From: Peribacillus frigoritolerans
Lineage (GTDB): Bacteria; Bacillota; Bacilli; Bacillales; DSM-1321
Direction: 5' to 3'
Assembly: GCA_030562215.1 (NCBI GenBank)
Contig: JAUPFL010000001.1
Coordinates: 2,220,501-2,284,500, forward strand
Length of the DNA stretch: 64,000 nt
In this document: positions 29,429-38,946 of the stretch, one piece after another
Position numbering within the stretch: position 1 is the stretch's first letter
Layout: every line of letters begins with the position of its first letter
Notes under the pieces: generated by a model
What the model was told of the DNA's origin: nothing
What the model saw: the letters and a program-made list of their open reading frames with translations, nothing else
The model's database searches: none
Position numbers and translations under genes: made by a program

Positions 29429-29696
29429 GACAAAATTAGTTTAACCAAGCTTGCAATATGCTCTGCAAATTTTCATTTGATGTTAGGTAATTCACCGGAA
29501 AAGCGACGCTTTCTTTTTACTTGACCTTGCTGATTTAAATAAATACCCTATTTTCGAAAAGTGGCTGTCCAGTAACGGGGATGGCCATTGTTTCTCTAAG
29601 TAATTGATAATATAATTGAAAAGACTGAAAATTTTTGATATGATATCGTTGAACATAATGACTGTATTGTCCGTCTGGTCAGGATTGAGGTGGGAA

Positions 29697-30272
29697 ATGT
29701 CTGTTGATCGTAAAAAATTAATTTTGGAAGCCGCGACCAAGTCGTTTTCACTTTTTGGCTATAAGGCAACGACGATGGATCAAGTCGCTAAAATTGCCAA
29801 TGTGGGAAAAGGGACCATTTATACCTTTTATAAAAATAAGGAAGAGCTGTTTAAAGAAATCGTTCAGAGGTTGATAGAGGAAATGAAGTATGAGGCGGAA
29901 CAGTCTTTGGATGACCAACTCTCCTTTTTTGAAAACCTGCATCGGGCCGTTTATCGAATTCTGGAGTTCAGGCAGGAACATCAATTATCATTAAAACTTC
30001 TTCAGGAAGAGCGGGAAATAGGTACGCCAGCCGTTCAGGAGATGGTTAATGAAATGGAAGAAGCCATTGTATCCTACATTAAGGACAAACTAAAAATAGC
30101 GATTGATAAGGGCTATATACAACCTTGCGATCCAGAGATAACAGCTTTCCTGATGCTAAAGATGTACCTTGCCCTGATTTTTGATTGGGAAAGGAACCAT
30201 GCCCCATTAGAGAAAGAGGAAATTGCTGAACTATTTAAAATATATTTATTCAAAGGATTATCCGTTACGTGA
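29697..30272 (+). CDS. yhgD: TetR-family regulator YhgD
   Basis: A 191-residue repressor. The N-terminal TetR helix-turn-helix spans residues 6-50 (LILEAATKSFSLFGYKATTM, VAKIANVGKGTIYTFYKNKE), followed by an all-helical ligand domain. ATG 29697 follows GAGGTGG; the open frame extends to 29616 without a site. In B. subtilis yhgD follows hemY and precedes yhgE; here it follows hemH directly and yhgE is absent, so its target is unclear. Confidence 0.85.
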   Translation: MSVDRKKLILEAATKSFSLFGYKATTMDQVAKIANVGKGTIYTFYKNKEELFKEIVQRLIEEMKYEAEQSLDDQLSFFENLHRAVYRILEFRQEHQLSLKLLQEEREIGTPAVQEMVNEMEEAIVSYIKDKLKIAIDKGYIQPCDPEITAFLMLKMYLALIFDWERNHAPLEKEEIAELFKIYLFKGLSVT

Positions 30273-30301
30273 CAATTCTATTTTTTTGCTGAAAGGCAAT
30301 G

Positions 30302-30356
30302 AACCCCAATAAAAGAAGAGATACCGATGATCGGTATCTCTTCTTTTATTGGGGTT
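30302..30356. other. Perfect 55-bp palindrome
   Basis: Arms 30302-30328 and 30330-30356 are fully complementary over 27 bp around one central G. It could act as the yhgD terminator, but no T-run follows (GGTTTC). Such a long flawless stem is unusual for a terminator. Confidence 0.95.
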
Positions 30357-30433
30357 GGTTTCAGCTGCGAAACCGAAACATATATATATATTCATCCTGC
30401 TATTTGGGAAGCGGATGGTGAAACACAAGACTA

Positions 30434-30561
30434 CTACTCTCCAGAAAGGCAATGATCACAGTGGTTTCCATAACATTCGTGCTGTTCTTCAATTTTTTTC
30501 CGCATTCCGTGCATTGTTTCGGTGGAAGGTTTTTAAAGAACTCAACGCTACTTTGAATCAT
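30434..30561 (-). CDS. yhfH: YhfH-like zinc-ribbon peptide, one frameshift
   Basis: A 42-residue protein, reconstructed start MIQSSVEFFKNLPPKQCTEC and end EQHECYGNHCDHCLSGE. The CxxC, C and CxxC cysteines fit a small zinc ribbon as in YhfH. It starts at 30561 behind AGGAGATG. One A is missing in the A7 run of the GGAAAAAAATTG segment near 30508. It is divergent from yhfI, as in B. subtilis. Confidence 0.8.
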
Positions 30562-30732
30562 GAACATCATCTCCTGAATTTTTTTATTATTCTCATTTCT
30601 ATGGTTTTATTGTATTATAACAGATTTACAATGTCAATGAATGTTTTATAACATAAGTAAAAAAGGTGAAATAAGGGCAAGAATAGTTTATATTAATGGG
30701 GAAGTCATTGAGAGAAAAAGGAGTGCCTAAGC

Positions 30733-31467
30733 ATGAAAATCACCGTAATTGGCTGCTGGGGCGGTTATCCAGCTAAAAATGAGGCAAGTTCCGGCTATTT
30801 GCTTGAATATGAAGATTTTCGCATTCTGCTTGATTGTGGCAGCGGTGTTCTATCACAGCTGCAAAACCATATGAAGCCAGAGGATCTTGGTGCAGTTGTA
30901 TTATCCCACTATCATCCGGATCATGTAGCGGATATTGGTGTCCTGCAGCACGCTGCGTTCATACAGCAGATATTGGGCAGCGAAAAAAGGACCATTCCTA
31001 TTTATGGTCATGATTTGGACGAAGTCGAATTCGGTAAGTTAACTTATAAAGACGTGACAAAGGGGATCGCCTACTCTGCTGATCAACCCTTAACCATTGG
31101 ACCGTGTAAATTTACGTTCATGAAAACAAAACATCCAGTCCCTTGTTTTGCAATGAGGATTGAAGCAGAAAATCATTCGATAGTTTACACAGGGGATAGT
31201 TCATATATGGACGAGCTTGCAGATTTCGCTAAAGACGCAAATGTTTTATTATGTGAAAGTAACTTTTATAGTGATATGGATGGTTCAAAGGCGGGGCATA
31301 TGACGGCAAGGGAAGCGGGCCTGCTGGCAGAAAAGGCAGACGTCCAGCTATTGCTGTTAACTCACCTTCCTCATTATGGGAATCTCGATCAACTGAAAAA
31401 AGAAGCATCCGAGGTATTCAAAAGGGAAATAGCTGTAGCCAAAACCAATCTCGAATTCCAACTATAA
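30733..31467 (+). CDS. yhfI: Metallo-beta-lactamase fold hydrolase YhfI
   Basis: A 244-residue MBL-fold protein related to RNase Z-type and YhfI hydrolases. The metal motif is LSHYHPDHVADI (HxHxDH), with later ligands KHPVPCFAMRI, VYTGDSSYM and LLLLTHLPHY. It starts at 30733 behind AAAAGGAG. The substrate is unknown. It is followed at 40 bp by lplJ, so the two are likely cotranscribed. Confidence 0.93.
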   Translation: MKITVIGCWGGYPAKNEASSGYLLEYEDFRILLDCGSGVLSQLQNHMKPEDLGAVVLSHYHPDHVADIGVLQHAAFIQQILGSEKRTIPIYGHDLDEVEFGKLTYKDVTKGIAYSADQPLTIGPCKFTFMKTKHPVPCFAMRIEAENHSIVYTGDSSYMDELADFAKDANVLLCESNFYSDMDGSKAGHMTAREAGLLAEKADVQLLLLTHLPHYGNLDQLKKEASEVFKREIAVAKTNLEFQL

Positions 31468-31507
31468 AAAAACATCTGGGATATGAAGTCTACAAGGAGG
31501 AACAACT

Positions 31508-32497
31508 GTGCTTTTTATTGATAATAAGGGAATTACAGATCCAAGAATTAACCTGGCCATCGAAGAATATGCGCTTAAACATTTAAATATAGATGAAACT
31601 TATCTTCTATTTTACATTAATCGTCCTTCAATCATCATAGGAAGAAATCAAAATACGATTGAAGAAATCAATTCCGATTATGTAGATGGAAATGGCATTA
31701 CAGTTGTTCGCCGCCTTTCCGGGGGCGGAGCGGTTTATCATGACCTGGGGAATCTCAATTTCAGTTTCATTACGAGAGATGATGGGGATAGTTTCCATAA
31801 CTTCAGGAAATTCACCCAGCCTGTCGTGGAAACGCTCGAGAAACTAGGAATACATGCTGAATTGAGCGGACGTAACGATATTCTGGCTGAAGGAAAGAAG
31901 ATTTCAGGGAACGCGATGTTTTCAACGAAGGGCAGGATGTTCAGTCATGGGACATTGCTGTTTCAATCAGAAATGGATCACATTGTATCCGCTTTAAAAG
32001 TGAAAAAAGATAAAATCGAGTCCAAAGGGATTAAATCGATAAGAAGCCGTGTCGGTAATATCGCCGATTTCCTAAAAGAACCGATGTCTGTTGAAGAATT
32101 CCGTTCATTCCTCCTGCAAAATATTTTCAAAGATAGCGGTAAGGTTACAGAGTATGTTTTAACCGAGACGGATTGGGAGAAAATTCACGAAATATCGGAA
32201 GAAAGGTATCAAAACTGGGAGTGGAATTATGGAAAATCACCTAAATTCAACTTGCAAAACTCGCATAGATTCCCTGTGGGATCTGTTGATATCCGCCTTG
32301 AAGTGAACAGGGGAATCATTGAAAATTGTAAAATCTACGGTGATTTCTTCGGGGTCGGTGAGGTTGCGGATATTGAACAAAAGCTTACTGGAATACGCTA
32401 TGAAAAGGAAGCAATCAGCAGGGTACTGGATGAGATCGATGTTCGTCATTATTTTGGCAATGTAACAAAAGAAGAAATATTGGCTTTAATATATTAA
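31508..32497 (+). CDS. lplJ: Lipoate-protein ligase LplJ
   Basis: A 329-residue ATP-dependent ligase that attaches free lipoate to 2-oxoacid dehydrogenase and GcvH domains. Family motifs are INRPSIIIGRNQNT, the lipoate-binding loop VVRRLSGGGAVYHDLGNLNF, the invariant lysine region SGNAMFSTKGRMFSHGTLL and the C-terminal LplA domain (GDFFGVGEVADIEQKLTG). It starts at GTG 31508 behind AAGGAGG. It ends at a terminator. Confidence 0.95.
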   Translation: MLFIDNKGITDPRINLAIEEYALKHLNIDETYLLFYINRPSIIIGRNQNTIEEINSDYVDGNGITVVRRLSGGGAVYHDLGNLNFSFITRDDGDSFHNFRKFTQPVVETLEKLGIHAELSGRNDILAEGKKISGNAMFSTKGRMFSHGTLLFQSEMDHIVSALKVKKDKIESKGIKSIRSRVGNIADFLKEPMSVEEFRSFLLQNIFKDSGKVTEYVLTETDWEKIHEISEERYQNWEWNYGKSPKFNLQNSHRFPVGSVDIRLEVNRGIIENCKIYGDFFGVGEVADIEQKLTGIRYEKEAISRVLDEIDVRHYFGNVTKEEILALIY

Positions 32498-32502
32498 GCT
32501 TG

Positions 32503-32534
32503 AAAAGCCGTCCCGATTTAATAGGACGGCTTTT
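32503..32534 (+). terminator. Terminator of lplJ
   Basis: AAAAGCCGTCC with GGACGGCTTTT. Confidence 0.9.
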
Positions 32535-32577
32535 ATGCCTAATAATGACAGTAATTTCTTGAAAATGGATAAAATTC

Positions 32578-32652
32578 TTGCTGTGATCGCATTCTTTTAA
32601 TATAATAAAACTGTATTTAGTTCACCATAAAAATGAATGACTATTCATTCAT
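32578..32652 (+). promoter_or_regulatory. lcfB promoter and FadR operator
   Basis: TTGCTG (32578-32583), 17 bp, TATAAT (32601-32606). At 32633-32652 lies ATGAATGACTATTCATTCAT, matching the B. subtilis FadR (YsiA) box. FadR bound downstream of the -10 would repress until acyl-CoA relieves it. Confidence 0.85.
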
Positions 32653-32676
32653 GCTATTTGCAGGGGAGGGAGAAAG

Positions 32677-34220
32677 ATGAATTTATCTGAACGGCTTCAT
32701 CAAATGGCTTTAAAAAAGGCGGATAAGCCAGCATATTACTTTGTGGATCAATCCACTTCATATGGGGAATTGGATAAGGCCGTTACGAAGTTCGCAGACG
32801 AATTACATAGGCTTGGTGTTACAAAGGGTGATAACATTGCGCTGTTATTAGGCAACTCTCCACATTTCATCATTTCGTTGTATGGAGCTATGCGAGCAGG
32901 GGCGACCGTAATTCCCGTCAATCCCATTTACACACCTGACGAGATTGGTTACATCCTGAATAATGGCGATGTAAAGGTTGTTGTGGCATTAGACAAGCTT
33001 TTACCCTTATTAGAGAAAATGAACCCAACCCTCTCAAGCGTCGAACAATATGTAATTTGTGAAACGCAGCCGGATAATGGGGAGATTAGCAAATTTAACA
33101 TCTATCAAAAAATGAAATCGTTTACAAAAATGGTCGAATCGGGGGATGACGGGTTTAAAGGTCCAGAACTGGATCCTGAAGATACGGCAATCATACTCTA
33201 TACCTCGGGAACCACGGGGAAACCAAAGGGTGCCATGCTCACACATGCCAATATCTACTCCAATGCACATGATATTGGGGAATATTTAAAAATCACGGAA
33301 AGTGACCGTGTCATTACGACATTGCCAATGTTCCATGTTTTCAGTTTAACGGTAGTTGTGAATGCCCCGTTGATAAGCGGTGGTACGCTTTTAATTGTCC
33401 CGCAATTCAGTCCTAAGGAAATATTCAGGCAAGTCAAAAAATACGAAGCGACCGTTTTTGCTGGAGTGCCTACGATGTATAACTTTCTTTTCCAATATCC
33501 AGATGCGAAAGAGGATGCTTTGAAGTCGTTGCGGATATGCATCTCGGGCGGATCCGCCATGCCAGTGTCCCTGCTTGAATCATTCGAGCGGAAATTTAAT
33601 GTCAGGGTTTCAGAAGGATATGGCTTATCCGAAGCTTCCCCTGTTACCTGCTTCAATCCTTTGGACCGTCCAAGGAAGGCGGGTTCCATCGGAACCTCCA
33701 TCCTTAGGGTGGAAAACAAAGTGGTCAATGAGCTTGGAGAAGAAGTTCCGATCAATGGGGTAGGGGAATTGATTGTCAGAGGTCCGAATGTAATGAAGGG
33801 TTATTATAAAATGCCTGAAGAATCAGCCGCTGTCTTGAAAAATGGCTGGTTATATACAGGCGATTTAGCCAGGATGGATGATGAAGGCTATTTTTTCATT
33901 GTAGATCGTAAAAAGGAGCTTATCATCGTCGGTGGCTATAATGTCTATCCACGTGAAGTGGAGGAGGTTTTGTATGCCCATCCTGAAGTAGTTGAGGCAG
34001 CAGCCATCGGCGTTCCCGATCCCAATCAGGGGGAAGTGGTTAAATGCTTTGTGGTAAAGAAAAACAATGCTTTGACCGAGGAAGAGCTGCTTGCCTATTG
34101 CATGGAACACTTGGCCAAATATAAGGTACCGGAAAAAATTGAGTTTTTGGATGAACTTCAAAAAACGCGACTGGTAAAATTTTGCGACGTTCCTTGAAAA
34201 ACCATGTACTGCAAAACTGA
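32677..34220 (+). CDS. lcfB: Long-chain acyl-CoA synthetase LcfB (YhfL), one frameshift near the end
   Basis: An AMP-forming ligase of about 514 residues that activates long-chain fatty acids for beta-oxidation. Motifs are ILYTSGTTGKPKGAMLTH, TLPMFHVFSLTVVV, GYGLSEASPVTC, GWLYTGDLARMDDEGYFFIV and VDRKKELIIVGGYNVYPREV. The C-terminal lysine motif PKNATGKILRR appears only after adding one C near 34163, and the stop then falls at 34218. It starts at 32677 behind GGGGAGGG. A FadR box lies directly upstream. Confidence 0.95.
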
Positions 34221-34395
34221 ATTACATTGATCATGAGGAGATCATTGCCTATAACTGGCAATGGTCCTTTTTTTGTACAACCAAAGTGTATGAGGATGCA
34301 TAAAATATATTGAAGAACTTAAAACCTTGATTCTTGTTTCGAAAAGAGTTATCATTGTCATTAAAAATTTCCACAAAATTGTAAGGAGGGGTTAG

Positions 34396-34923
34396 ATGAG
34401 AGATGTAAAGCTTTTGGATATTTTTACACATCCCATTGCTCAAAAATACTTGAACCGTTCAGGTCTGGCACATGCGATTGCGGTAGCATACCATGCGTTT
34501 CACTTAGCAAATGAATATAATGTCGACCCTGATATTGCTGCCAAAGCTGGACTTTTGCATGATATGGGTCATTTCACCTGGTATCGCAATGGTAAATGGG
34601 ATTATGATCTATATAAACAAAATGATATTCACCCGATCAAAGGAGCAGAACGAGCACATAAACTATTAATCCGCTTGGGAGAAAATCCGATAAAGGCAAA
34701 GACCATTTCCCTCGCCATTTTATTTCACACCGATTCGTTCTTACCTTCAAATGATATTATTCGCACACCGCTTCAGCAAGTCGTCAAATGGGCCGACGAA
34801 AAAGATGAAGAAGAAGGTGGAAAACACCATTATCGCAAAATTGATTTTCCCCGGGCAAAGGAAAGCATCATGAAACTTGATACTCTCATAGATGAGGAAC
34901 AAAGAAAAAGGCTATCATCCTGA
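34396..34923 (+). CDS. HD-domain phosphohydrolase
   Basis: A 175-residue soluble protein with the HD metal motif AGLLHDMGHFTWY near residue 55 and an upstream His (GLAHAIAVAYHAFHL). Later conserved-looking segments are LAILFHTDSFLP and VVKWADEKDEEE. HD proteins of this size often act on nucleotides or phosphorylated metabolites; the substrate cannot be told. It starts at 34396 behind AAGGAGGGG and ends at a terminator. I do not recognise a named B. subtilis counterpart at this place. Confidence 0.75.
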   Translation: MRDVKLLDIFTHPIAQKYLNRSGLAHAIAVAYHAFHLANEYNVDPDIAAKAGLLHDMGHFTWYRNGKWDYDLYKQNDIHPIKGAERAHKLLIRLGENPIKAKTISLAILFHTDSFLPSNDIIRTPLQQVVKWADEKDEEEGGKHHYRKIDFPRAKESIMKLDTLIDEEQRKRLSS

Positions 34924-34945
34924 AGTCAAACGGGTTGATAGCCTT
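34908..34945 (+). terminator. Terminator of the HD-domain gene
   Basis: AAGGCTATCA with TGATAGCCTT, then TTTATT; it overlaps the stop. Confidence 0.8.
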
Positions 34946-35104
34946 TTTATTGTCAGAAGGAGCACTTTTTAAAGCATTTAACAGTTTAAATTTGTTATCA
35001 GGTAAATTAATGATGTAAAATATAGACCAATAGAACTACTTGCGGCGGACAATTACAAAAAATTACCGGATTAATAACAAATAAAGAAAGTAACAGGTGA
35101 GGTT

Positions 35105-35770
35105 ATGAAGTCGATTAAGCTAATGATATATGGTGGTCAGGGAGGACTTGAGGGAATCATCGAAAAAGAAGATGACATTAAGGTCATGGGGAAGACAGGA
35201 AATGAAATGGACCTTCTTGATTCTGATCATACATCAGCCATGCCAGATGTCATTCTTATTGATGCCCGGTCTTCTGGAAAGTATGGACAGGAAGTCATGC
35301 AAATCCTGAAGGAAAAATATCCATCCACTCCTTTCCTCATTTTTACTGCCTATTCAGAAAATCATTATCTTATCGAAGCCATATGCCATGGTGCAGCAGG
35401 TTATGTGTTACAGGATGGCGGAATGAAACAAGTGATGTCGGCAATCCGTCAATGTGCCAACGGTCAGATAGTTTATCCTGCCTCATTTAAATCAATATTA
35501 ATGAAAAAGCTGCAGCAGGATGTTGAAAGATCACCAGTGACTTTGGAAAAGGCAATAGAAAAATTGGGGGTCTTTTCTAAACGCGAGCATGAACTGCTTA
35601 TCCTGCTAACCCAAGGCGAAACGAATCAGCAAATTTCAGAAAAACTTTTTCTATCGATCGGCACGGTAAAAAACTATATAAGCCGTATTTACAGAAAACT
35701 GAATGTTAATAATCGACCGGAGCTTATGGCACTTTTGTATAGTTTTCCAAAAAGCGGGATGAAGGGATGA
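35105..35770 (+). CDS. NarL/LuxR-type response regulator with a degenerate receiver
   Basis: A 221-residue protein: N-terminal receiver-like domain (1-125) and C-terminal LuxR helix-turn-helix (about 155-212, FSKREHELLILLTQGETNQQ and LFLSIGTVKNYISRIYRKLN). The phosphoacceptor-like Asp is present (VILIDAR), but the usual acidic pair at the N-terminus is replaced (LMIYGGQG) and the switch lysine is Gln (GYVLQDGG). It may therefore work without phosphorylation. No histidine kinase is adjacent. It starts at 35105 behind GGTGAGG. Confidence 0.82.
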   Translation: MKSIKLMIYGGQGGLEGIIEKEDDIKVMGKTGNEMDLLDSDHTSAMPDVILIDARSSGKYGQEVMQILKEKYPSTPFLIFTAYSENHYLIEAICHGAAGYVLQDGGMKQVMSAIRQCANGQIVYPASFKSILMKKLQQDVERSPVTLEKAIEKLGVFSKREHELLILLTQGETNQQISEKLFLSIGTVKNYISRIYRKLNVNNRPELMALLYSFPKSGMKG

Positions 35771-36126
35771 CTACACATGCCCTGCCGTTCCGTTAATCGG
35801 CGTCTTTCATAATGCCCTTACCAAAACCTTTGATGAAACGATTTTCATCTAAGCAATTAAGTGGCGGCAAAGGGACAAATTCGTCGTTGCTTTAAACATC
35901 CCTCTGTTTTTTTAGTGTCTCTGATCATCATTCCGCCTCCAATCCCGGATGTGCATTTTTGGCTGGAGGTGTATTCTGTGAGATCTTAAGGTTGATAATA
36001 AAGAATAAAAAATCAACAAAATGATGGAGATTGTAAGGGATGAATGATATTGAAGGGAAATCCGGTTCTAACCTGTCCATTTTGGATTAAACTATTAAGA
36101 GGGAGATTCGTTTAAGGAGGGGCATC
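35771..36126. other. Gene-free stretch before the M48 protease
   Basis: In these 356 bases I see no coding frame, terminator or recognised operator. The last 50 bases are the leader of the M48 gene with AAGGAGGGG. Confidence 0.6.
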
Positions 36127-37390
36127 ATGGTTAGAAAATGGGCTGGAAGAGCGATTATATTATATATCCTATATGCAGCAGCGATGTATTGGTATATTTT
36201 TATGGAGCTGATACCACCATTCCCGAAGCTTTGCGTGGAACTGCAGCAGATCCTGCAACATTCCTGAATGCAAGGGAACTAAAGCTTAGCGAAGAGTATT
36301 CAGGACTGCGGAATTTTATTTTTTTCGTATCCACGCCATATGAATGGCTGCTGTATTTCTTCATTTTATTATTCGGTTTTTCAAAGGCATTTGAAAAATC
36401 GTCAATGGCAGTCTCGAGACTGAAAGCGATCAGAACGGGCATTTACTTATTCTGGCTTTCCATTATTTCTTACCTGGCACTGTTTCCAATCAGTTTCATT
36501 GGATATCGGATGAGCAAGAGTTACCACATAAGTACACAAAGTTTCACCTCGTGGATGAAGGATGGAGTCATCGAATTCTGGGTGAATTTTGGGATGATGT
36601 TCATCATCGTTTCCGTTTTATATTGGTTAATGAAGAAAAGTGTGAAGAAGTGGTGGCTCTATGCTTGGATGCTGTCCATTCCATTTACCTTGTTCCTGAT
36701 GTTTGTTCAGCCTGTATTGATTGATCCGCTCTACAATGAATTCTATCCGCTCAAAAATAAAGAGCTGGAAACGGAAATATTGGCACTTGCCTCACAGGCT
36801 GAGATTCCGGCTGAACACGTGTATGAAGTAAATATGGCGGAAAAGACCAATGCCTTGAATGCATACGTGACCGGCATAGGTTCCAACTCAAGAATAGTCC
36901 TTTGGGATACGACCTTGAACAAACTGAAAGAAGATGAAATCCTTTTATCATGGCACATGAAATGGCTCATTATGTGGAAAAGCACATTTATATAGGGATT
37001 GCAGGTTATTTAGGACTGACTTTAATCGGTTTGTGGCTGACATCGAAAATCATGAATTTTATCATTGGTCGCTGGGGCCATCAATTAAAGATCCGTTCGG
37101 TTGACAGCATTTCTTCTCTCCCATTATTTCTTTTAATAACGTCTGTGCTGCTCTTTGCTTCAAGCCCGCTGTCCAATTATGTTTCCAGATATCAAGAAAC
37201 AAGGGCTGACCGTTATGCCATTGAAATGACCGGGGATAAAGAATCAGCAATCACGACGTTCCAGGAACTCACGAGGTCGGGGTTGAGTCAGGTCAACCCG
37301 CCATTCCTGGTTAAATGGCTGCGATATTCCCATCCTACCATGCTCGAGCGGATTTCAACGGTTGAAAATGCAGATACAAAGGGAGATTGA
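36127..37390 (+). CDS. M48 (Ste24-like) membrane metalloprotease, two frameshifts
   Basis: A zinc endopeptidase of about 421 residues with several membrane helices, matching in place and type B. subtilis YhfN. The zinc motif is MAHEMAHYVEKH (HExxH); the third ligand is in ETRADRYAIEMTG, and the substrate-side motif is EVNMAEKTNALNAYVTG. ATG 36127 follows AAGGAGGGG. Breaks near 36205 (T-run) and 36943 (CTTTTATC) each lack one T; the second falls just before the catalytic motif, so the gene would be dead if it were real. Confidence 0.88.
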
Positions 37391-37420
37391 AAGCCAGCTG
37401 AAAACCAGCTGGCTTTTTTT
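37390..37420 (+). terminator. Terminator of the M48 protease gene
   Basis: AAGCCAGCTG with CAGCTGGCTT, then TTTTTT. Confidence 0.9.
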
Positions 37421-37531
37421 CTTTGGAAAGTGGGGATTTGTAGATGTTTTCAGAAAAACTATTTTTTTAAAAAATCTTAGGTTCTCTACTATAATAAATT
37501 AAATTCCCAGTTCGTTTTAAGGAGATCGGAT

Positions 37532-38341
37532 ATGTATAATGTACTTTTCATCACTATAGGCTCAGTGCTTGTTGCAGTAGCCTACAACTTATTTTTGATA
37601 CCCCATTTAATTTTAAGCAGCGGACTTAGTGGACTTGCGATCATGTTCGGAATCATCACCCCAGTCAACACAGGGATATTGAATTTCCTGTTGAACCTGC
37701 CTTTGCTGATTCTTGGGTACTTGAAATTAGGGAGACGCTTTATAACCTATACGATATTATCAGTTGTCGTGATTTCGGTCAGTTTATACCTTATTCCAGT
37801 TCACGGAATATCCACTGAACCGATTTTGTCTTCTTTATTTGGCGGAATCATATCGGGGTTTGGCATAGGCATCATCTTTCGTGCTTCGGGGTCTTCGGGC
37901 GGTTTTGATATCATTGCCATGCTATTGGCGAAGAAGAGCGACTTTCCACTTGGTACATTGCTTTCGGTGATGAATGGAGTTGTGGTGGTTATCTCAGGAT
38001 TCATCTTTGGTTGGGATGCCGCATTATATACGCTGATTTCCATTTATGCAGCAGGAAAGGTGATCGATACGATCCATTCCAATCACATTAAATTAACATT
38101 AATGATCGTTACCAAAAAGAGTGACGAAATGAAAACGAAGCTCCTGACCAACCTATATCGTGGAATTACAGTCATGGATGGTGAAGGTGCATATTCTGGA
38201 GAAAAGAGCAAAGTAATGATGACAGTCATTACACGTTATCAGTTAACCGATGTAAAAACGATGATAAAAGAAGTGGATCCGAATGCTTTTGTTAATATAA
38301 CCGAAACTGCCGAGGTCATGGGGATGTTTCATAAAGAGTGA
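37532..38341 (+). CDS. YitT family membrane protein
   Basis: A 269-residue protein: five to six membrane segments in the first 190 residues (FITIGSVLVAVAYNLFLIP, GSSGGFDIIAMLLAKKS and others) and a C-terminal soluble DUF2179 domain (YSGEKSKVMMTVITRYQLTD, DPNAFVNITETAEVMG). Family function is not established. It starts at 37532 behind AAGGAG. It is convergent with the IDEAL-domain gene. Confidence 0.92.
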   Translation: MYNVLFITIGSVLVAVAYNLFLIPHLILSSGLSGLAIMFGIITPVNTGILNFLLNLPLLILGYLKLGRRFITYTILSVVVISVSLYLIPVHGISTEPILSSLFGGIISGFGIGIIFRASGSSGGFDIIAMLLAKKSDFPLGTLLSVMNGVVVVISGFIFGWDAALYTLISIYAAGKVIDTIHSNHIKLTLMIVTKKSDEMKTKLLTNLYRGITVMDGEGAYSGEKSKVMMTVITRYQLTDVKTMIKEVDPNAFVNITETAEVMGMFHKE

Positions 38342-38351
38342 TGATAATTAG

Positions 38352-38381
38352 AAAAGCCTCCCGACATTATGGGAGGCTTTT
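38352..38381. terminator. Terminator between the YitT gene and yhzC
   Basis: AAAAGCCTCCC with GGGAGGCTTTT, symmetrical, serving both strands. Confidence 0.88.
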
Positions 38382-38393
38382 CTGATCTTAATG

Positions 38394-38630
38394 TTAATTT
38401 CCAAATTGTTTTAGTAAAACGTTCATTTCAGAACTTAGTTTTAAGAATAAAGGTTTGTTTTTCATATCCAAGGCTTCATCGATCTGTTTTGCAAGGATAT
38501 TCTTTTTGGTAGTAAGGACGGCTTCCTGAATAATCATATCAATTAACATTCCCTGAACCACGGCATCGTTTTTCATTTCGCTCATTGATAAGGACTTCAC
38601 TGACTCTGAATAAGATTTTTCATTTTTCAA
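38394..38630 (-). CDS. yhzC: IDEAL-domain protein YhzC
   Basis: A 78-residue protein containing the IDEAL motif (KQIDEALDMKNKPLFLKLSS). TTG 38630 is chosen behind AGGGGTGG; GTG 38639 is also in frame but lies within that site. In B. subtilis yhzC is next to comK, as here. A role as a small adaptor is possible; none is shown. Confidence 0.8.
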   Translation of the reverse strand: MKNEKSYSESVKSLSMSEMKNDAVVQGMLIDMIIQEAVLTTKKNILAKQIDEALDMKNKPLFLKLSSEMNVLLKQFGN

Positions 38631-38696
38631 AGTTACCACCCCTGACCCTTTTTATTATTATATGGATTTGAGCGGATAAAATCAACTGAAAATTTT

Positions 38697-38766
38697 AAAA
38701 ATTTAAATTTTAATAGAGAATGTGTCGTTTAGATGACGAAAAAGCCACTATATAAAAGAATTTTTA
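38697..38766 (+). promoter_or_regulatory. AT-box-like sites upstream of comK
   Basis: AAAATTTAAATTTT lies at 38698-38711 (spacer six rather than five) and AAAAGAATTTTTA at 38754-38766 (one mismatch). ComK binds pairs of AAAAN5TTTT boxes, so these are candidates for autoregulation. Confidence 0.4.
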
Positions 38767-38946
38767 ATTTTTTGTGAACTTGCTTTTTATGTTTAAGGGT
38801 TGTGCTATTATAGTGAGTAATTTAACATACATTTACTATCTCCCTTCACTCTTCTTGGACAGGAATGGAAGGGTATAAGCAATCAAGAATATAAGCTTTG
38901 GTAAAGTGAAAGCGGAGTTTAGCAATGAGGAAGAGGTGGATTAAAA

